Positions 1 through 9,183 of a DNA stretch of 64,000 bases are shown piece after piece. Both the position numbers and the translations under genes were made by a program. Below the pieces are notes generated by a model. That model was not told the DNA's origin. It made no database searches and worked only from the letters and a program-made list of their open reading frames with translations. The DNA is from CALBPI01 sp038521865 (GTDB lineage: Bacteria > Pseudomonadota > Gammaproteobacteria > Steroidobacterales > Woeseiaceae), in NCBI GenBank assembly GCA_038521865.1, contig JBCBKO010000003.1, forward strand, positions 248,001 to 312,000, given 5' to 3'. How positions within the stretch are numbered: position 1 is the stretch's first letter; every line of letters begins with the position of its first letter.

Positions 1-2
1 TC

Positions 3-1127
3 CGTATCGACTACGGCACGTTGACCGCGACCGACGGGCTGGCCGGCTTCAGCTGTGGTGGCCTGGACACGAGTGGCTTCGAAGAGCCGTCAGATCTGTC
101 GGCATTCACCCGTTCGATCAAAACGAATGGAAAAGCGGCGGTCTACGAGCAGTTCAACTTCCTGTCGACGAACGATCTGTCCGGCAGCACCTTGCGCTTC
201 CTGGCAACGCGTCCGTTCAAAGACAGGTTTGAATCGAATGACACGGCTGAGGATGCAGCGAAAGTCTCACTGCCATTCAACACGATTGATCGTTACAGCG
301 GTATCACCGCCGGCGACGTGGACTTCTACAAGTTCTCAGCAGAAGCCGGCTCGACACTGTTCGCAGAGGTCATCAGCGGTAGCATCGATTCGGTGATGGG
401 ACTGTTCCTGCTTGAGGATGGCGTCGCAACACCGGTCGCATTCAACGATGACGGTGGCGCAGGCGTACTCTCGGCGATCCAGATTCCGTTGGAGGTCACG
501 GGCACCTATGCCATCGCTGTATCCACGTTCCCGGACTTCGACTTTGTCGGCGCTGGTTTCGGTGAAGGTCGTTATGTGCTCAGCATAGAAACGGTAGATG
601 GCTTCATCCTGTCGCTCGGCGATGACGATTCGGCAGAGGTCGACCTTGGCTTCAGCTTCCCGTTCAATGGCGAGACCTACACCAGCGTGTTCGTCAACTC
701 GAACGGCAACCTGACGTTCGGTGAAGGCGACACCGACTTCTCTGAGTCCACCTCTGACTTCCTGAACGGCCCGCCGCGTATCGCACCGCTGTTCGACGAT
801 CTGTCGCCGAACGCCGGTGGTCGCGTAGTCGTTGATGGTGATGGCACAACGTTCACGGTGGCCTTTGAGGGCGTACCGGAGTTCTTTGCCAGCACCACCA
901 ACACCTTCACAGTGACACTGTCTGCTGACGGCAGCATCAACATCGCCTACGGCGGCATTGCCGCGACCGACGGTCTGGTTGGTGTCACGGAAGGTAACGG
1001 CGCAGCCGATCCAGGTTCGAGCGACCTTAGCGAAAGCTCAGGCCTGTCTGCTACCGGCACAACCTACGAGTTGTTTGACTTCATTAATACGAATGACCTT
1101 TCGGATTCTGAAATCGACTTCGAGTAG
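3..1127 (+). CDS. Secreted PPC / nidogen-like repeat protein, 5' end cut off
   Basis: This is the C-terminal part of a larger protein, because the frame is open back to the window edge. The first codons encode an IDYGTLTATDGLAG segment that closely resembles INIAYGGIAATDGLVG near the C-terminus, and the segments that follow each (EQFNFLSTNDLS and ELFDFINTNDLS) also match. The protein therefore contains repeated beta-sandwich units. Between them, about nt 225-590 looks like a bacterial pre-peptidase C-terminal domain (DVDFYKFSAEAGSTL, YVLSIE), and about nt 640-1010 like a nidogen-type module (VNSNGNLTFG). Composition is acidic and almost free of Cys and Lys, as in exported or surface proteins. 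No catalytic domain is visible in the part present. The N-terminus and any protease domain would lie to the left. A good terminator follows the stop. Confidence 0.6.
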   Translation, partial: RIDYGTLTATDGLAGFSCGGLDTSGFEEPSDLSAFTRSIKTNGKAAVYEQFNFLSTNDLSGSTLRFLATRPFKDRFESNDTAEDAAKVSLPFNTIDRYSGITAGDVDFYKFSAEAGSTLFAEVISGSIDSVMGLFLLEDGVATPVAFNDDGGAGVLSAIQIPLEVTGTYAIAVSTFPDFDFVGAGFGEGRYVLSIETVDGFILSLGDDDSAEVDLGFSFPFNGETYTSVFVNSNGNLTFGEGDTDFSESTSDFLNGPPRIAPLFDDLSPNAGGRVVVDGDGTTFTVAFEGVPEFFASTTNTFTVTLSADGSINIAYGGIAATDGLVGVTEGNGAADPGSSDLSESSGLSATGTTYELFDFINTNDLSDSEIDFE

Positions 1128-1166
1128 TTTAGAATTTCGCTGCGCCGCAAGGTGCAGTTGTTTCGG

Positions 1167-1194
1167 AAAGGGCAGCTTCGGCTGCCCTTTCTTT
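1167..1194 (+). terminator. Rho-independent terminator after the PPC/nidogen-like gene
   Basis: A perfect 10-bp stem (AAAGGGCAGC / GCTGCCCTTT) closes on a TTCG tetraloop and is followed by a short T-rich run. It lies 40 bases after the stop codon and just before the NUDIX gene, so it should end the upstream transcript. Confidence 0.85.
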
Positions 1195-1209
1195 GTGGGA
1201 GCAAAATCA

Positions 1210-1776
1210 ATGACAAGCCGTAGTAAATGGACTCAACAGGCAACGCGACTGGTTTATGAGAATCCATGGATGTCGGTGCATGAAGACGAGGTAACCGCAC
1301 CCGGTGGTACACAGCATCTATACGGTCACATCCACTTCAAGAACATGGCCGTGGCGATACTGGCCGTTGACGACTCGGATTGCGTCTTGCTGGTCTCTCA
1401 AAGTCGCTACACGTTGGGCATAAAGACAGTAGAGGTTCCAATGGGCGGCGCACCGCTCCACGAGGATCCGCTGTTAGCAGCCAAGCGTGAGCTACGTGAA
1501 GAGACGGGGTTCTCCGCCCAGCATTGGACGCAACTGATGAGAGTGCATCCCAGCAATTCAATCACTGATGAAGTGGGACTGGTTTTCCTCGCCACCGGGC
1601 TGACCCCTGGTGGCAGTGAGCCTGAAGACACCGAAGACATCGAACTGTTGCGGGTGCCCGTCGACACCGCAATAGAAATGGCGACGGACGGTACGATCAC
1701 GGACGCCATCAGCGTTTTGGCACTGCTGAGACTGGCGCTGATGCGAACAAATGCTGGCAATAAGAGTGCACCTTAA
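1210..1776 (+). CDS. NUDIX hydrolase
   Basis: The predicted protein has 188 aa and a complete Nudix box around residues 78-100 (GGAPLHE...RELREETGF), the Mg-binding helix of nucleoside diphosphate-X hydrolases. ADP-sugar or dinucleotide pyrophosphatase activity is plausible, but the substrate cannot be read from the sequence. An upstream in-frame start would put the N-terminus inside the preceding gene and terminator. I chose ATG 1210 because it follows the terminator, has a GGGAG ribosome-binding site, and gives an MTSRSKWTQQATRLVYENPWM start typical of ADP-ribose-pyrophosphatase-like proteins. It is a single gene, with the small lipoprotein 53 bases downstream on the same strand. Confidence 0.85.
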   Translation: MTSRSKWTQQATRLVYENPWMSVHEDEVTAPGGTQHLYGHIHFKNMAVAILAVDDSDCVLLVSQSRYTLGIKTVEVPMGGAPLHEDPLLAAKRELREETGFSAQHWTQLMRVHPSNSITDEVGLVFLATGLTPGGSEPEDTEDIELLRVPVDTAIEMATDGTITDAISVLALLRLALMRTNAGNKSAP

Positions 1777-1829
1777 CAATCAAATATGCGACGATCGTCC
1801 CGAAGATCGACGAACAAAGGAGCGTCCCC

Positions 1830-2159
1830 ATGCCCATCCACCGTAACCAGCACCTGCGCACCATCCTCGCGCTCGCGGGACTCTCGACGATCGTTGGTTG
1901 TGCGAGCGTGGAACGCACTGTGACCGAGGACGGATCAGAGGTCTTCGCGGTGATCTGCGACGGCAACAGCCGTGGTGCAAACTTCTGCCTTGAGAAAGCC
2001 GGGCGCACATGTGCAGCCCGAAACGGCTACAAAATTCTGAGCAACGACGGTCGTGTCGCTGAAGGACTGGACAAAGCCGCATTAGCAGACCTGTCAGCTT
2101 ATATGGATTTCGCTTCAGACCGTAATCGACTCGTTTTTGTCTGCAACGACGACGAGTAA
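1830..2159 (+). CDS. Small hypothetical lipoprotein with four extra cysteines
   Basis: The product has 109 aa. A lipoprotein signal peptide is visible: a charged start, a hydrophobic core and the lipobox IVGC with the lipidated Cys at residue 24. The mature part is about 85 residues with four further cysteines (ICDG, NFCLE, RTCAA, FVCND), which suggests two disulfides in a small periplasmic domain. An AGGAG ribosome-binding site stands 8 bases before the ATG. I do not recognise a family. It ends 22 bases from the stop of the chemoreceptor gene, which runs the other way. Confidence 0.7.
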   Translation: MPIHRNQHLRTILALAGLSTIVGCASVERTVTEDGSEVFAVICDGNSRGANFCLEKAGRTCAARNGYKILSNDGRVAEGLDKAALADLSAYMDFASDRNRLVFVCNDDE

Positions 2160-2181
2160 ATCGAATTTGGGGGATCTCCCC

Positions 2182-5100
2182 TCAAGCCGCACGATGGGCG
2201 CTGTTGCCCCCTGAGGCTGGGCTACTCAGTTTTGTAGTCGCAGGCGTCGCCCTCTCCGTGTTGAAGAAGCGCATCAGCTGGTTCAGCCCATCCGCTTGTT
2301 CAGTGAGCGCCTGGCTTCCCTGTGCGGCTTCCTCGACGAGTGCAGCGTTTTGCTGAGTTAATTCGTCGATTTGAGTCACTGCGCCATTGATCTCCTGAAT
2401 ACCGGCAGACTGTTTCCGGTTTGCACTGGCAATCTTGGCGACCATGCACGACACCTGGTCCACGCCGTTGACGATTTCCTCAAGCGTTTTGCCGGTCTCG
2501 TTCACAAGTTGTGAGCCAACATCAACTCGGGTGGTGCTCGCCTCGATCAGCTCCTTGATTTGACGCGCCGCAGACCCGCTTCGTCCTGCCAGGTTTCGAA
2601 CTTCGTTAGCTACAACAGCAAATCCTCTGCCCTGCTCGCCTGCTCTGGCAGCCTCTACAGCGGCATTCAGTGCCAGCAGATTAGTCTGGAAAGCAATCTC
2701 GTCGATCACACCGATAATGGCGGTGACCTCCTTACTTGAGCTACTGATGTCCTTCATGGCACTAATCGCCTGCTTGACAACAGTGCCACCGCGTTCGGCC
2801 TGCTCTCGCGCGGTCAGGGCCAGTGCTTCCGCTTCCTGCGCATTGGCCGCGTTGGTGGCAACCGCGCCTGTCATCTCCTCAATACTCGCCGCAGTCTCTT
2901 CAAGACTCGCAGCCTGCGATTCGGTGCGCCGCGCCAGATCAACGTTGCCCTGCGAGATTTCTTCGGCCGCACTGCGGACCCAGCCCGCCGATTGCTGAAT
3001 GCGGCTCACCACGTCCGTTAGCTGGGCAATCGTCGTGTTGGCATCAGTCTTCAGCTGCTCGAACGCACCCGCATATTCACGGTCGATGGTCTCTGTGAGA
3101 TCGCCCTTGGCCACCGCTGCGAATACTCGCATGGTGTCATCCAGAACGAACTGGGCAATGCCCACGAGTTGATTCACGTTTTCCGACAGCGTAGCGAAGA
3201 AGCCAGTCTTGTCATCAAGTGCAATTCTTCTACTAAGGTCACCACCGAGCGCTGCAGTCACAACACCCTGCACTTCCGCTTCAACGGCGAGCTCCGCGGT
3301 TCTATCAACCCATTCGAGGACGGTGCCGATCCGATCACCGTCATCGCCAAAAACCGGATTGGCAATGTAATCGACCGTCACGGTATCGAACACGACTTGA
3401 GACTGATATCGCTCACTGAGCGACTCGAAAACCAGCGGGTCGGACGCACGGTGAAGTATGGCAATGTGCGTACCCTCAAGGTCCGTGATGTTGCCCTCTC
3501 CAATCGCGCGCAAAATGTCTTCTCTGGCATCATTGAAAAAGGCATGCATCGCGTGATTCGCGTACACCACCTTATGATCGGGGCCCGCGATCATCACATT
3601 GGCCGCCGCACTGTTGAGTGCTTCGCGGACCCGACCGTTTTCCTCGAGAGTTGCCTTGACGACCACCTCTTCTGCCAACGCATCCGTTTGGTCGCGCCAT
3701 TCGAAAACCGTCCCTATGCGCTCGCCATTATCCGAGAACACCGGATTCGATGCGTAGTCGATCGTGTGAATACCGAAGACAAGCCTGCCGTGTTGTGCAG
3801 TGTTGCTCGACGCATCAAAGGCGGCGCCCTGCGAAACTTCGCGGTGCAACGAAGACACGTCAGCACCAATCAATGACGCGGCAATAAAACCAGATACCCG
3901 TTCGGCGATTGACAATTCGATCTGAGCAAGGAATTCCGTCATCGCAATATTCGCAAAGACGACCTGATTCTCTCGACCAGCGATCATCACCATGCCGTCA
4001 ACATTCACAAGCGCCTCGCGAATGCGACCGTTTTCGGCGAGCGTGATCTCTACCTGACGCGCCCGCTCAAGATCGGCGGTTCGATCCCGCCACTCGACGA
4101 CGGTACCGACACGGTCACCGTTGTCGGCATAGACCGGATTCGCCACATAGTCGATCGTGTGCGGACCGAACGTGATTCGCGCCTCGGTCTCACTAGAGAT
4201 ACTCGCCAGTGACTCTGACGGGGATTGATGCAGTTGCTCAAGATCAACCCCTTCAAGCGAGCCGTCAATTGAAATCGTGGTGTCGGCCTCGACGTGCGAA
4301 TGGATCTGGTCAACGAACTCGCGCAACGCGTCGTTAACGAAAATGATTTTGCCGTCCGGACCTGCAATGAGCACGTACCCCGATACGTTCATTAGCGCCT
4401 GGCGGACTCGGCCATTCTCGGCAAGTAGCAATCGATCAGATTCGATCCGCTCACGCAGCCGCCGCTGCATGACGCGTGCCGATGCAAATACACCTGTGTC
4501 CGGCGCCCCGGTCGACATCTCCACACTGAGGTTATCGTTTGCGATCTCATTAACGAAGTACTCAAGTCGCGAAGGATCGGCGCCCAATTGACGCATCGTC
4601 GAAACGATAAGTGCCACCCCGAGCACGACAGCAAGAATCAGCGGCAGGAGCGCAGTGACCGATGTTGCTGTAACCGTTGTCTCTGCACGCTCCAATCCGG
4701 CCTGCGCGAGAGCGCGTAAGTCGGCTGAAAGTTGATCTTCCATTTGCTTGAGCAGATTGATTTTTCGTGTCTGCTGTTCAAACCAGTAGGTCGACGAGGT
4801 TTCAAACCCACCGCTTGCGGACCGCGCAAGCGCAAGCGAGCGCATTCGTTCGGTTTCCCGAACCGCGTCGTTGTCCATCAGTCGGTCAAAGGCAAGACGT
4901 TGAACCGGTGTGGCGGCCGACCGGAACACATCCAGGTACACGCTCTGCGTCGTGACTAACGTGCGAAATTTGTCGTAGAGGCCCGGACCAAACTGGTCAT
5001 TAGCAAAGGTATTCGACAAAACCGCGCGTTCGATGCCGGCGCGCTCTTTGCTTTGCAGGAACGCGACATAGGCCGAGCCACGAATGCCGAATTCGCCGAC

Positions 5101-5595
5101 ACTACTCAAGCGCGGCAAGAATTCGATCAACCCGAGAAACTCACCGTTGATGCCGGTGTAGTAACCCAACGCATCCCCCAAGGGAATCTCTAGCGCCTGG
5201 ACTCGCTCTCGAACCTCCAAGATCTGTTGCAGGTCCTGAACGCCTGCTGCGAGTTTGGCTGAAAACTCCGCGCCAAAGCGCTCTGAGTCAAAAGCTTCCA
5301 GCAATTGCCGCAGCTCGGCGATACGGCCATCAGTGATGGCGTAGTGGTCACGGATTTGCGGGCCAAAGCTCTCGCCGTCACTGCCGAGAAATCCTGCGGA
5401 CATGCCTCGCTCTTTCTGGAGCTCGTGCACCATCGCGCTCGACACAACCGCGAACTCTGCAAGCTCCAGCAGCCTCGAGTTCTCTTCACGAAACGCCAAC
5501 GCGTGCCGAATGTCAGATTGCGCCAGCCACACGAGACCCAACGCGGGAACCAGCAGCGCCACGGCCAGTTTCCAAACCAAAGGTAGTCGATTCAT
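2182..5595 (-). CDS. Methyl-accepting chemotaxis protein with NIT sensor and three PAS repeats
   Basis: This 1137-aa transmembrane chemoreceptor has TM1 at about residues 8-26 and a periplasmic NIT-type sensor (HELQKERGMSAGFLGS near residue 60), a fold known for nitrate/nitrite sensing. TM2 lies at about 312-333, then a HAMP-like linker. Three tandem PAS units of about 128 residues begin near 400, 528 and 657, each with NGR(V/I)R(Q/E)AL, IAG and a (D/E)NG or DDGDR(I/V)GTV end. A second HAMP region spans about 775-870. The C-terminal signalling domain carries the conserved hairpin tip (FQTNLLALNAAVEAARAGEQ) and a methylation-helix segment (SLEETAASIEEM). The C-terminus lacks a CheR-tether pentapeptide. 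A sigma-28-like promoter lies upstream, so it is probably expressed with the flagellar regulon. The ligand is inferred, not shown. Confidence 0.93.
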   Translation of the reverse strand: MNRLPLVWKLAVALLVPALGLVWLAQSDIRHALAFREENSRLLELAEFAVVSSAMVHELQKERGMSAGFLGSDGESFGPQIRDHYAITDGRIAELRQLLEAFDSERFGAEFSAKLAAGVQDLQQILEVRERVQALEIPLGDALGYYTGINGEFLGLIEFLPRLSSVGEFGIRGSAYVAFLQSKERAGIERAVLSNTFANDQFGPGLYDKFRTLVTTQSVYLDVFRSAATPVQRLAFDRLMDNDAVRETERMRSLALARSASGGFETSSTYWFEQQTRKINLLKQMEDQLSADLRALAQAGLERAETTVTATSVTALLPLILAVVLGVALIVSTMRQLGADPSRLEYFVNEIANDNLSVEMSTGAPDTGVFASARVMQRRLRERIESDRLLLAENGRVRQALMNVSGYVLIAGPDGKIIFVNDALREFVDQIHSHVEADTTISIDGSLEGVDLEQLHQSPSESLASISSETEARITFGPHTIDYVANPVYADNGDRVGTVVEWRDRTADLERARQVEITLAENGRIREALVNVDGMVMIAGRENQVVFANIAMTEFLAQIELSIAERVSGFIAASLIGADVSSLHREVSQGAAFDASSNTAQHGRLVFGIHTIDYASNPVFSDNGERIGTVFEWRDQTDALAEEVVVKATLEENGRVREALNSAAANVMIAGPDHKVVYANHAMHAFFNDAREDILRAIGEGNITDLEGTHIAILHRASDPLVFESLSERYQSQVVFDTVTVDYIANPVFGDDGDRIGTVLEWVDRTAELAVEAEVQGVVTAALGGDLSRRIALDDKTGFFATLSENVNQLVGIAQFVLDDTMRVFAAVAKGDLTETIDREYAGAFEQLKTDANTTIAQLTDVVSRIQQSAGWVRSAAEEISQGNVDLARRTESQAASLEETAASIEEMTGAVATNAANAQEAEALALTAREQAERGGTVVKQAISAMKDISSSSKEVTAIIGVIDEIAFQTNLLALNAAVEAARAGEQGRGFAVVANEVRNLAGRSGSAARQIKELIEASTTRVDVGSQLVNETGKTLEEIVNGVDQVSCMVAKIASANRKQSAGIQEINGAVTQIDELTQQNAALVEEAAQGSQALTEQADGLNQLMRFFNTERATPATTKLSSPASGGNSAHRAA

Positions 5596-5646
5596 GTCAG
5601 TCGCAATTCCCTAATTCCGCATCGTTTGGGCCGGTCCCGCAATAGG

Positions 5647-5673
5647 GTAGCGGCAGGAATTTAGGTCGGTTTA
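5647..5673 (-). promoter_or_regulatory. Sigma-28 (FliA)-like promoter of the chemoreceptor gene
   Basis: On the minus strand TAAA is followed by exactly 15 bases and then GCCGCTAC. The known flagellar consensus is TAAA-N15-GCCGATAA, so the -35 matches fully and the -10 matches 6 of 8. Transcription would start about 45 bases before the chemoreceptor ATG. Confidence 0.6.
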
Positions 5674-5712
5674 GCGTGCTTACTGACTTTGCGTCCCGCG
5701 TCGCGTGAGCCG

Positions 5713-5738
5713 GGCGGCAGATTTCCCTATCTGCCGCC
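5713..5738 (-). repeat. Perfect 10-bp inverted repeat after the BNR gene
   Basis: GGCGGCAGAT and ATCTGCCGCC flank a 6-base loop, about 30 bases past the stop of the beta-propeller gene. The stem is strong, but no T-tract follows on either strand, so it is either a weak or factor-assisted terminator or an mRNA 3'-end stabiliser. Confidence 0.55.
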
Positions 5739-5769
5739 GAACTAATCCTTGAGGCTCTGGACTAGCGAG

Positions 5770-8700
5770 TTATTCGCCCGTCCAGTCCGGGATACGACCA
5801 GGCGTCCATGGCGCTCCCTGCACCTCCAATGCAGCCTCCATATCCGCGACCCGTCCAGAGACCGCTCTCAGCGTTCTTAGGACTTCACGAAACTCAGCGG
5901 CGGCAATGGCGTATGAGCGCTCAAAATTGCCGCCCTGTGGCGACTGTGAACTGACAAGCGTGCCGTAAATGGATCCCACACGAGATGAGATCGACATCGG
6001 CGTCGGTTCGTTCCTACTCGCAATGGTTGCATCGCCGTTCAACTGCACTCGAATATCTGCAAGCTGATTCGCAAGATTCGTCACACCAGCAAGCTGACCA
6101 CGGTCTACGCTCGGGGTCTGCAGGATGGCAGCTCTGATGTAGGCAATCCGGTTTTCCAGCTCACCGATGGCACGTGTACTGCCGATCGTGGCGCGGTGCA
6201 GGTCAGCCACCTCGATCTGGAAGGCCTGCAGCGCGGCGCGGTCCGCAGTAATTTCCGGACTCGATTCGAGCGACTTCACCGTAAACGACTGTGGCTCACC
6301 CACGCTCGTCATGACGCCATCTCGTACAACAGCGAGTTCGGCAGAGTAAATGCCTGGCAACACCATCGGTCCCATCGGCTCACTCTGCCAGTAGGGTCGA
6401 TCACCACCACCGGACAGATCAATGGGATTAGGCGGTGGCAACCGCAAGTCCCATGCCGTTCTATGCAACCCTTTGCCCGTCTTGCCCGCGACACGTCGAA
6501 CGATCTTGCCTGCACTATCGCGTACCACAAGATATAGCTCAGGTGCCTGCTCCCGGTCCTCTTCACGCAGCGCATCCCATGATGGATACGGGGTATCGCC
6601 ACCTGCCTTTTCGGTTTCGATCTCGGCCGCGCGGCGTGTTGCTTTACGCGACTTCAGCGGCTCACTGAGGTAATAGGTGAACACCGCACCAAAGGGTGGG
6701 TTGTCAGCGACATAGTACTCCTCGCCGATAGCACCCTTCTTGCGCCCGCCCCAGAGGTCACCCTCAACATACAACCAGGGGTCGCGTACGCCGAACAGCT
6801 CGAAAGCATCGATATCGGCTTTTTTCGTGCGCAACGCGGAGTAGTCATCGAGGATGTAAATGCCACGACCGAAGGTACCCACGACAAGATCGTTCTCTCG
6901 CTGCTGGATTTCGATGTCCCGCACCGCGATCGTCGGGAAGTTCGATTTCAACGCATGCCACGAAGCACCGCCATCCTGAGTGAAGAACAGGCCGAACTCT
7001 GTGCCGAGGAACAGCAAGTTCGGATCGACATGATCTTCAACAATCGTATGCGCCGAACCACGCTCAGGCAGATTTGAGGCAATAGACTTCCAGGACTCGC
7101 CTCGGTTATCCGAACGCAGGACGTATGGCTTGTAGTCGCCTCGCTTGTGGTTGTCGAGTACGACATACACGACATCGCTATCGTGAGCAGAGGCAAGCAC
7201 ATCATCGATGTAGGACATGTCGGGCACACCGGCAAAGCGGGTCGTCTGTTCCCACGTCGCACCGCCATCTTCAGTGATGTTCATCACACCGTCGTCGGTA
7301 CCAACGTAGATGAGCCCTTCCTCCAAAACACTCTCGCTGATACCGATCGCAGATCCGTAGATGGACGTCGAATCATTCTTTGCGATCGTATCGACACCCC
7401 AGACACGGCCCATCACCTCAAGCGAGTTACGATCGAGCTGACGCGTCAAATCGGGGCTAATCTTCGTCCAGCTGTCCCCACGATCGTCCGAGCGGAACAA
7501 GTACTCGGACGCGTAGTAAAGACGCTGCGCCGCATGTGGACTGACGATCAGCGGTGTATTCCAGTTCCACTTGTAGTTATTCTCACCGCGTTCCGGGTGC
7601 GGCGTAATAAACACGCGCTCCTGCGTGCGCCGATCGATCCGCGCAAGCCCACCATATTGGTATTGGGCATACATGATATCGGGATCCGTCGGATCGAATT
7701 GCGGCTCATAACCATCGCCACCCAACACGAGGTTCCAATCGCTGTTGGTAATGCCATGCACTACCGTCGTGCGTGACGGCGCACAGAGCGAGTTGTTGTC
7801 TTGGGTACCGCCACACACGTTGTAGAACGGCTCCGCGTAATCCGGCTGAATCCGATAGAACTGCGTGATAGCAAGGTTACGTACGTGACGCCACGTCGAC
7901 CCACGATCCCATGTTTCGTAAATACCGCCATCGCCACCAATGTAAAGATGTTCGGTGTTCTCCGGATCAATCCACAGCGCGTGATCATCGACGTGTCGCC
8001 ATGTTGTTGATAGCGGCGAGAACGACTTGCCGCCGTCCTCCGACTTCATGGTGAACGTGTTCATCGCGTAGACCCGCTCCGGGTTCTTTGGGTCGACTAC
8101 GAGTTCGTTGTAGTACATGCCACTGGTCGTCATGTAAGACGACTGCTTCGACCAGTTCGCACCGAAGTCTGTTGAACGGTAAACACCTTTTTCGTCATCG
8201 TTCGCTTCGATGATGGCGTAGATCATGTTGGGAGCGCTGGGCGCCATCGCCATACCGATCTTGCCCATATGGTCCGAAGGCAAACCGGAGGTCACACGGG
8301 TCCAGGTCTTCCCGCGATCGGTGCTGCGTTGCAGACCACTTCCGGGGCCACCATGAATCAGTGTCCAGACATGCCGACGACGCTGGTAGGTCGAGGCCAG
8401 AATGACATCATGGTTTGTCGGATCGACCAGCACCTCGTTAACACCCGTGTGTTCGTCGATCTCAAGGATTCGTTCCCAACTCTCGCCGCCATCGGTGGTT
8501 CGATACAGACCTCGGTCGCCACCATCGCTCCAAAGCGGTCCTTGCGCGGCAACCAACACTTCATTGGAGTCGTCCGGGTTGATCCAGATCATGCCGATAT
8601 GGCCGGAGTCTTTCAGACCCACATTGCTCCAGCTCTTGCCACCGTCGATGGACTTATAAACGCCATCGCCATAGGCGACACTTCGCTGCGCCAGATTCTC

Positions 8701-9039
8701 GCCAGTCCCCACCCAAATGGTCTTGGAATCGTTCGGATCGATTTCTACGACGCCGATGGCGTAAGAGGCCTCACCATCAAACAGCGGCTCCCAGGTAATG
8801 CCGGCATTCTGCGTTCTCCATAGCCCGCCTGACGCCACACCCACGAGAAACGCGTTATCGCCGCCGGGATAGAACGCAAAGTCTGAAATGCGACCGGACG
8901 TAATGGCAGGTCCGATATTTCGCAGCGGTAGGCTGGCGAGTGGATGCTTCTCCGGTTTGTCCTCTTGCGCATTCCCGATGGAGGGAACCGCGAGGGCAAA
9001 CGCCGCAGAGAGTGCAATCGATAGGAGTCGTACGAACAT
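5770..9039 (-). CDS. Exported multi-bladed beta-propeller (BNR / VPS10-sortilin-like) protein
   Basis: The product has 1089 aa. The start ATG 9039 was chosen because it gives a clean Sec signal peptide (MFVRLLSIALSAAFALAV..., cleavage after GNA) and has GGGGA 8 bases upstream; the open frame runs 93 codons further but without such features. The mature protein carries at least ten Asp-box repeats of the S/T-x-D-x-G-x-(S/T)-W type (for example SIDGGKSW, TTDGGESW, STDRGKTW, SDDRGDSW, SEDGGKSF), the hallmark of sialidase/sortilin-type propellers. The last 350 residues form a separate domain with YLVVRDSAGKIVRRV and a helical tail, as in widespread exported 'WD40/YVTN/BNR-like repeat-containing' proteins. 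No sialidase catalytic Arg triad is recognisable. The role is unknown; it is often listed near peptidases. The exported peptidase gene is divergent, 144 bases away. Confidence 0.85.
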   Translation of the reverse strand: MFVRLLSIALSAAFALAVPSIGNAQEDKPEKHPLASLPLRNIGPAITSGRISDFAFYPGGDNAFLVGVASGGLWRTQNAGITWEPLFDGEASYAIGVVEIDPNDSKTIWVGTGENLAQRSVAYGDGVYKSIDGGKSWSNVGLKDSGHIGMIWINPDDSNEVLVAAQGPLWSDGGDRGLYRTTDGGESWERILEIDEHTGVNEVLVDPTNHDVILASTYQRRRHVWTLIHGGPGSGLQRSTDRGKTWTRVTSGLPSDHMGKIGMAMAPSAPNMIYAIIEANDDEKGVYRSTDFGANWSKQSSYMTTSGMYYNELVVDPKNPERVYAMNTFTMKSEDGGKSFSPLSTTWRHVDDHALWIDPENTEHLYIGGDGGIYETWDRGSTWRHVRNLAITQFYRIQPDYAEPFYNVCGGTQDNNSLCAPSRTTVVHGITNSDWNLVLGGDGYEPQFDPTDPDIMYAQYQYGGLARIDRRTQERVFITPHPERGENNYKWNWNTPLIVSPHAAQRLYYASEYLFRSDDRGDSWTKISPDLTRQLDRNSLEVMGRVWGVDTIAKNDSTSIYGSAIGISESVLEEGLIYVGTDDGVMNITEDGGATWEQTTRFAGVPDMSYIDDVLASAHDSDVVYVVLDNHKRGDYKPYVLRSDNRGESWKSIASNLPERGSAHTIVEDHVDPNLLFLGTEFGLFFTQDGGASWHALKSNFPTIAVRDIEIQQRENDLVVGTFGRGIYILDDYSALRTKKADIDAFELFGVRDPWLYVEGDLWGGRKKGAIGEEYYVADNPPFGAVFTYYLSEPLKSRKATRRAAEIETEKAGGDTPYPSWDALREEDREQAPELYLVVRDSAGKIVRRVAGKTGKGLHRTAWDLRLPPPNPIDLSGGGDRPYWQSEPMGPMVLPGIYSAELAVVRDGVMTSVGEPQSFTVKSLESSPEITADRAALQAFQIEVADLHRATIGSTRAIGELENRIAYIRAAILQTPSVDRGQLAGVTNLANQLADIRVQLNGDATIASRNEPTPMSISSRVGSIYGTLVSSQSPQGGNFERSYAIAAAEFREVLRTLRAVSGRVADMEAALEVQGAPWTPGRIPDWTGE

Positions 9040-9183
9040 GATGACTATCCCCACAAAAGTCATGAATTCACGGCGGGAGACGCCGCGAGAGTGCGCTGAG
9101 CATGACCAATCAGCCCTGAGACTGCAAGCGACTTTCCGGCGCCACCGCTGGCGAGCTCGCGTCTTGACTGCTACCGTTCCTGC

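Noticed and set aside
3169..3876. Open frame of 235 codons on the plus strand inside the chemoreceptor gene
   Set aside because: It is fully antisense to a gene with clear domain motifs, has no ribosome-binding site and no recognisable family; it is a shadow frame typical of this GC content.
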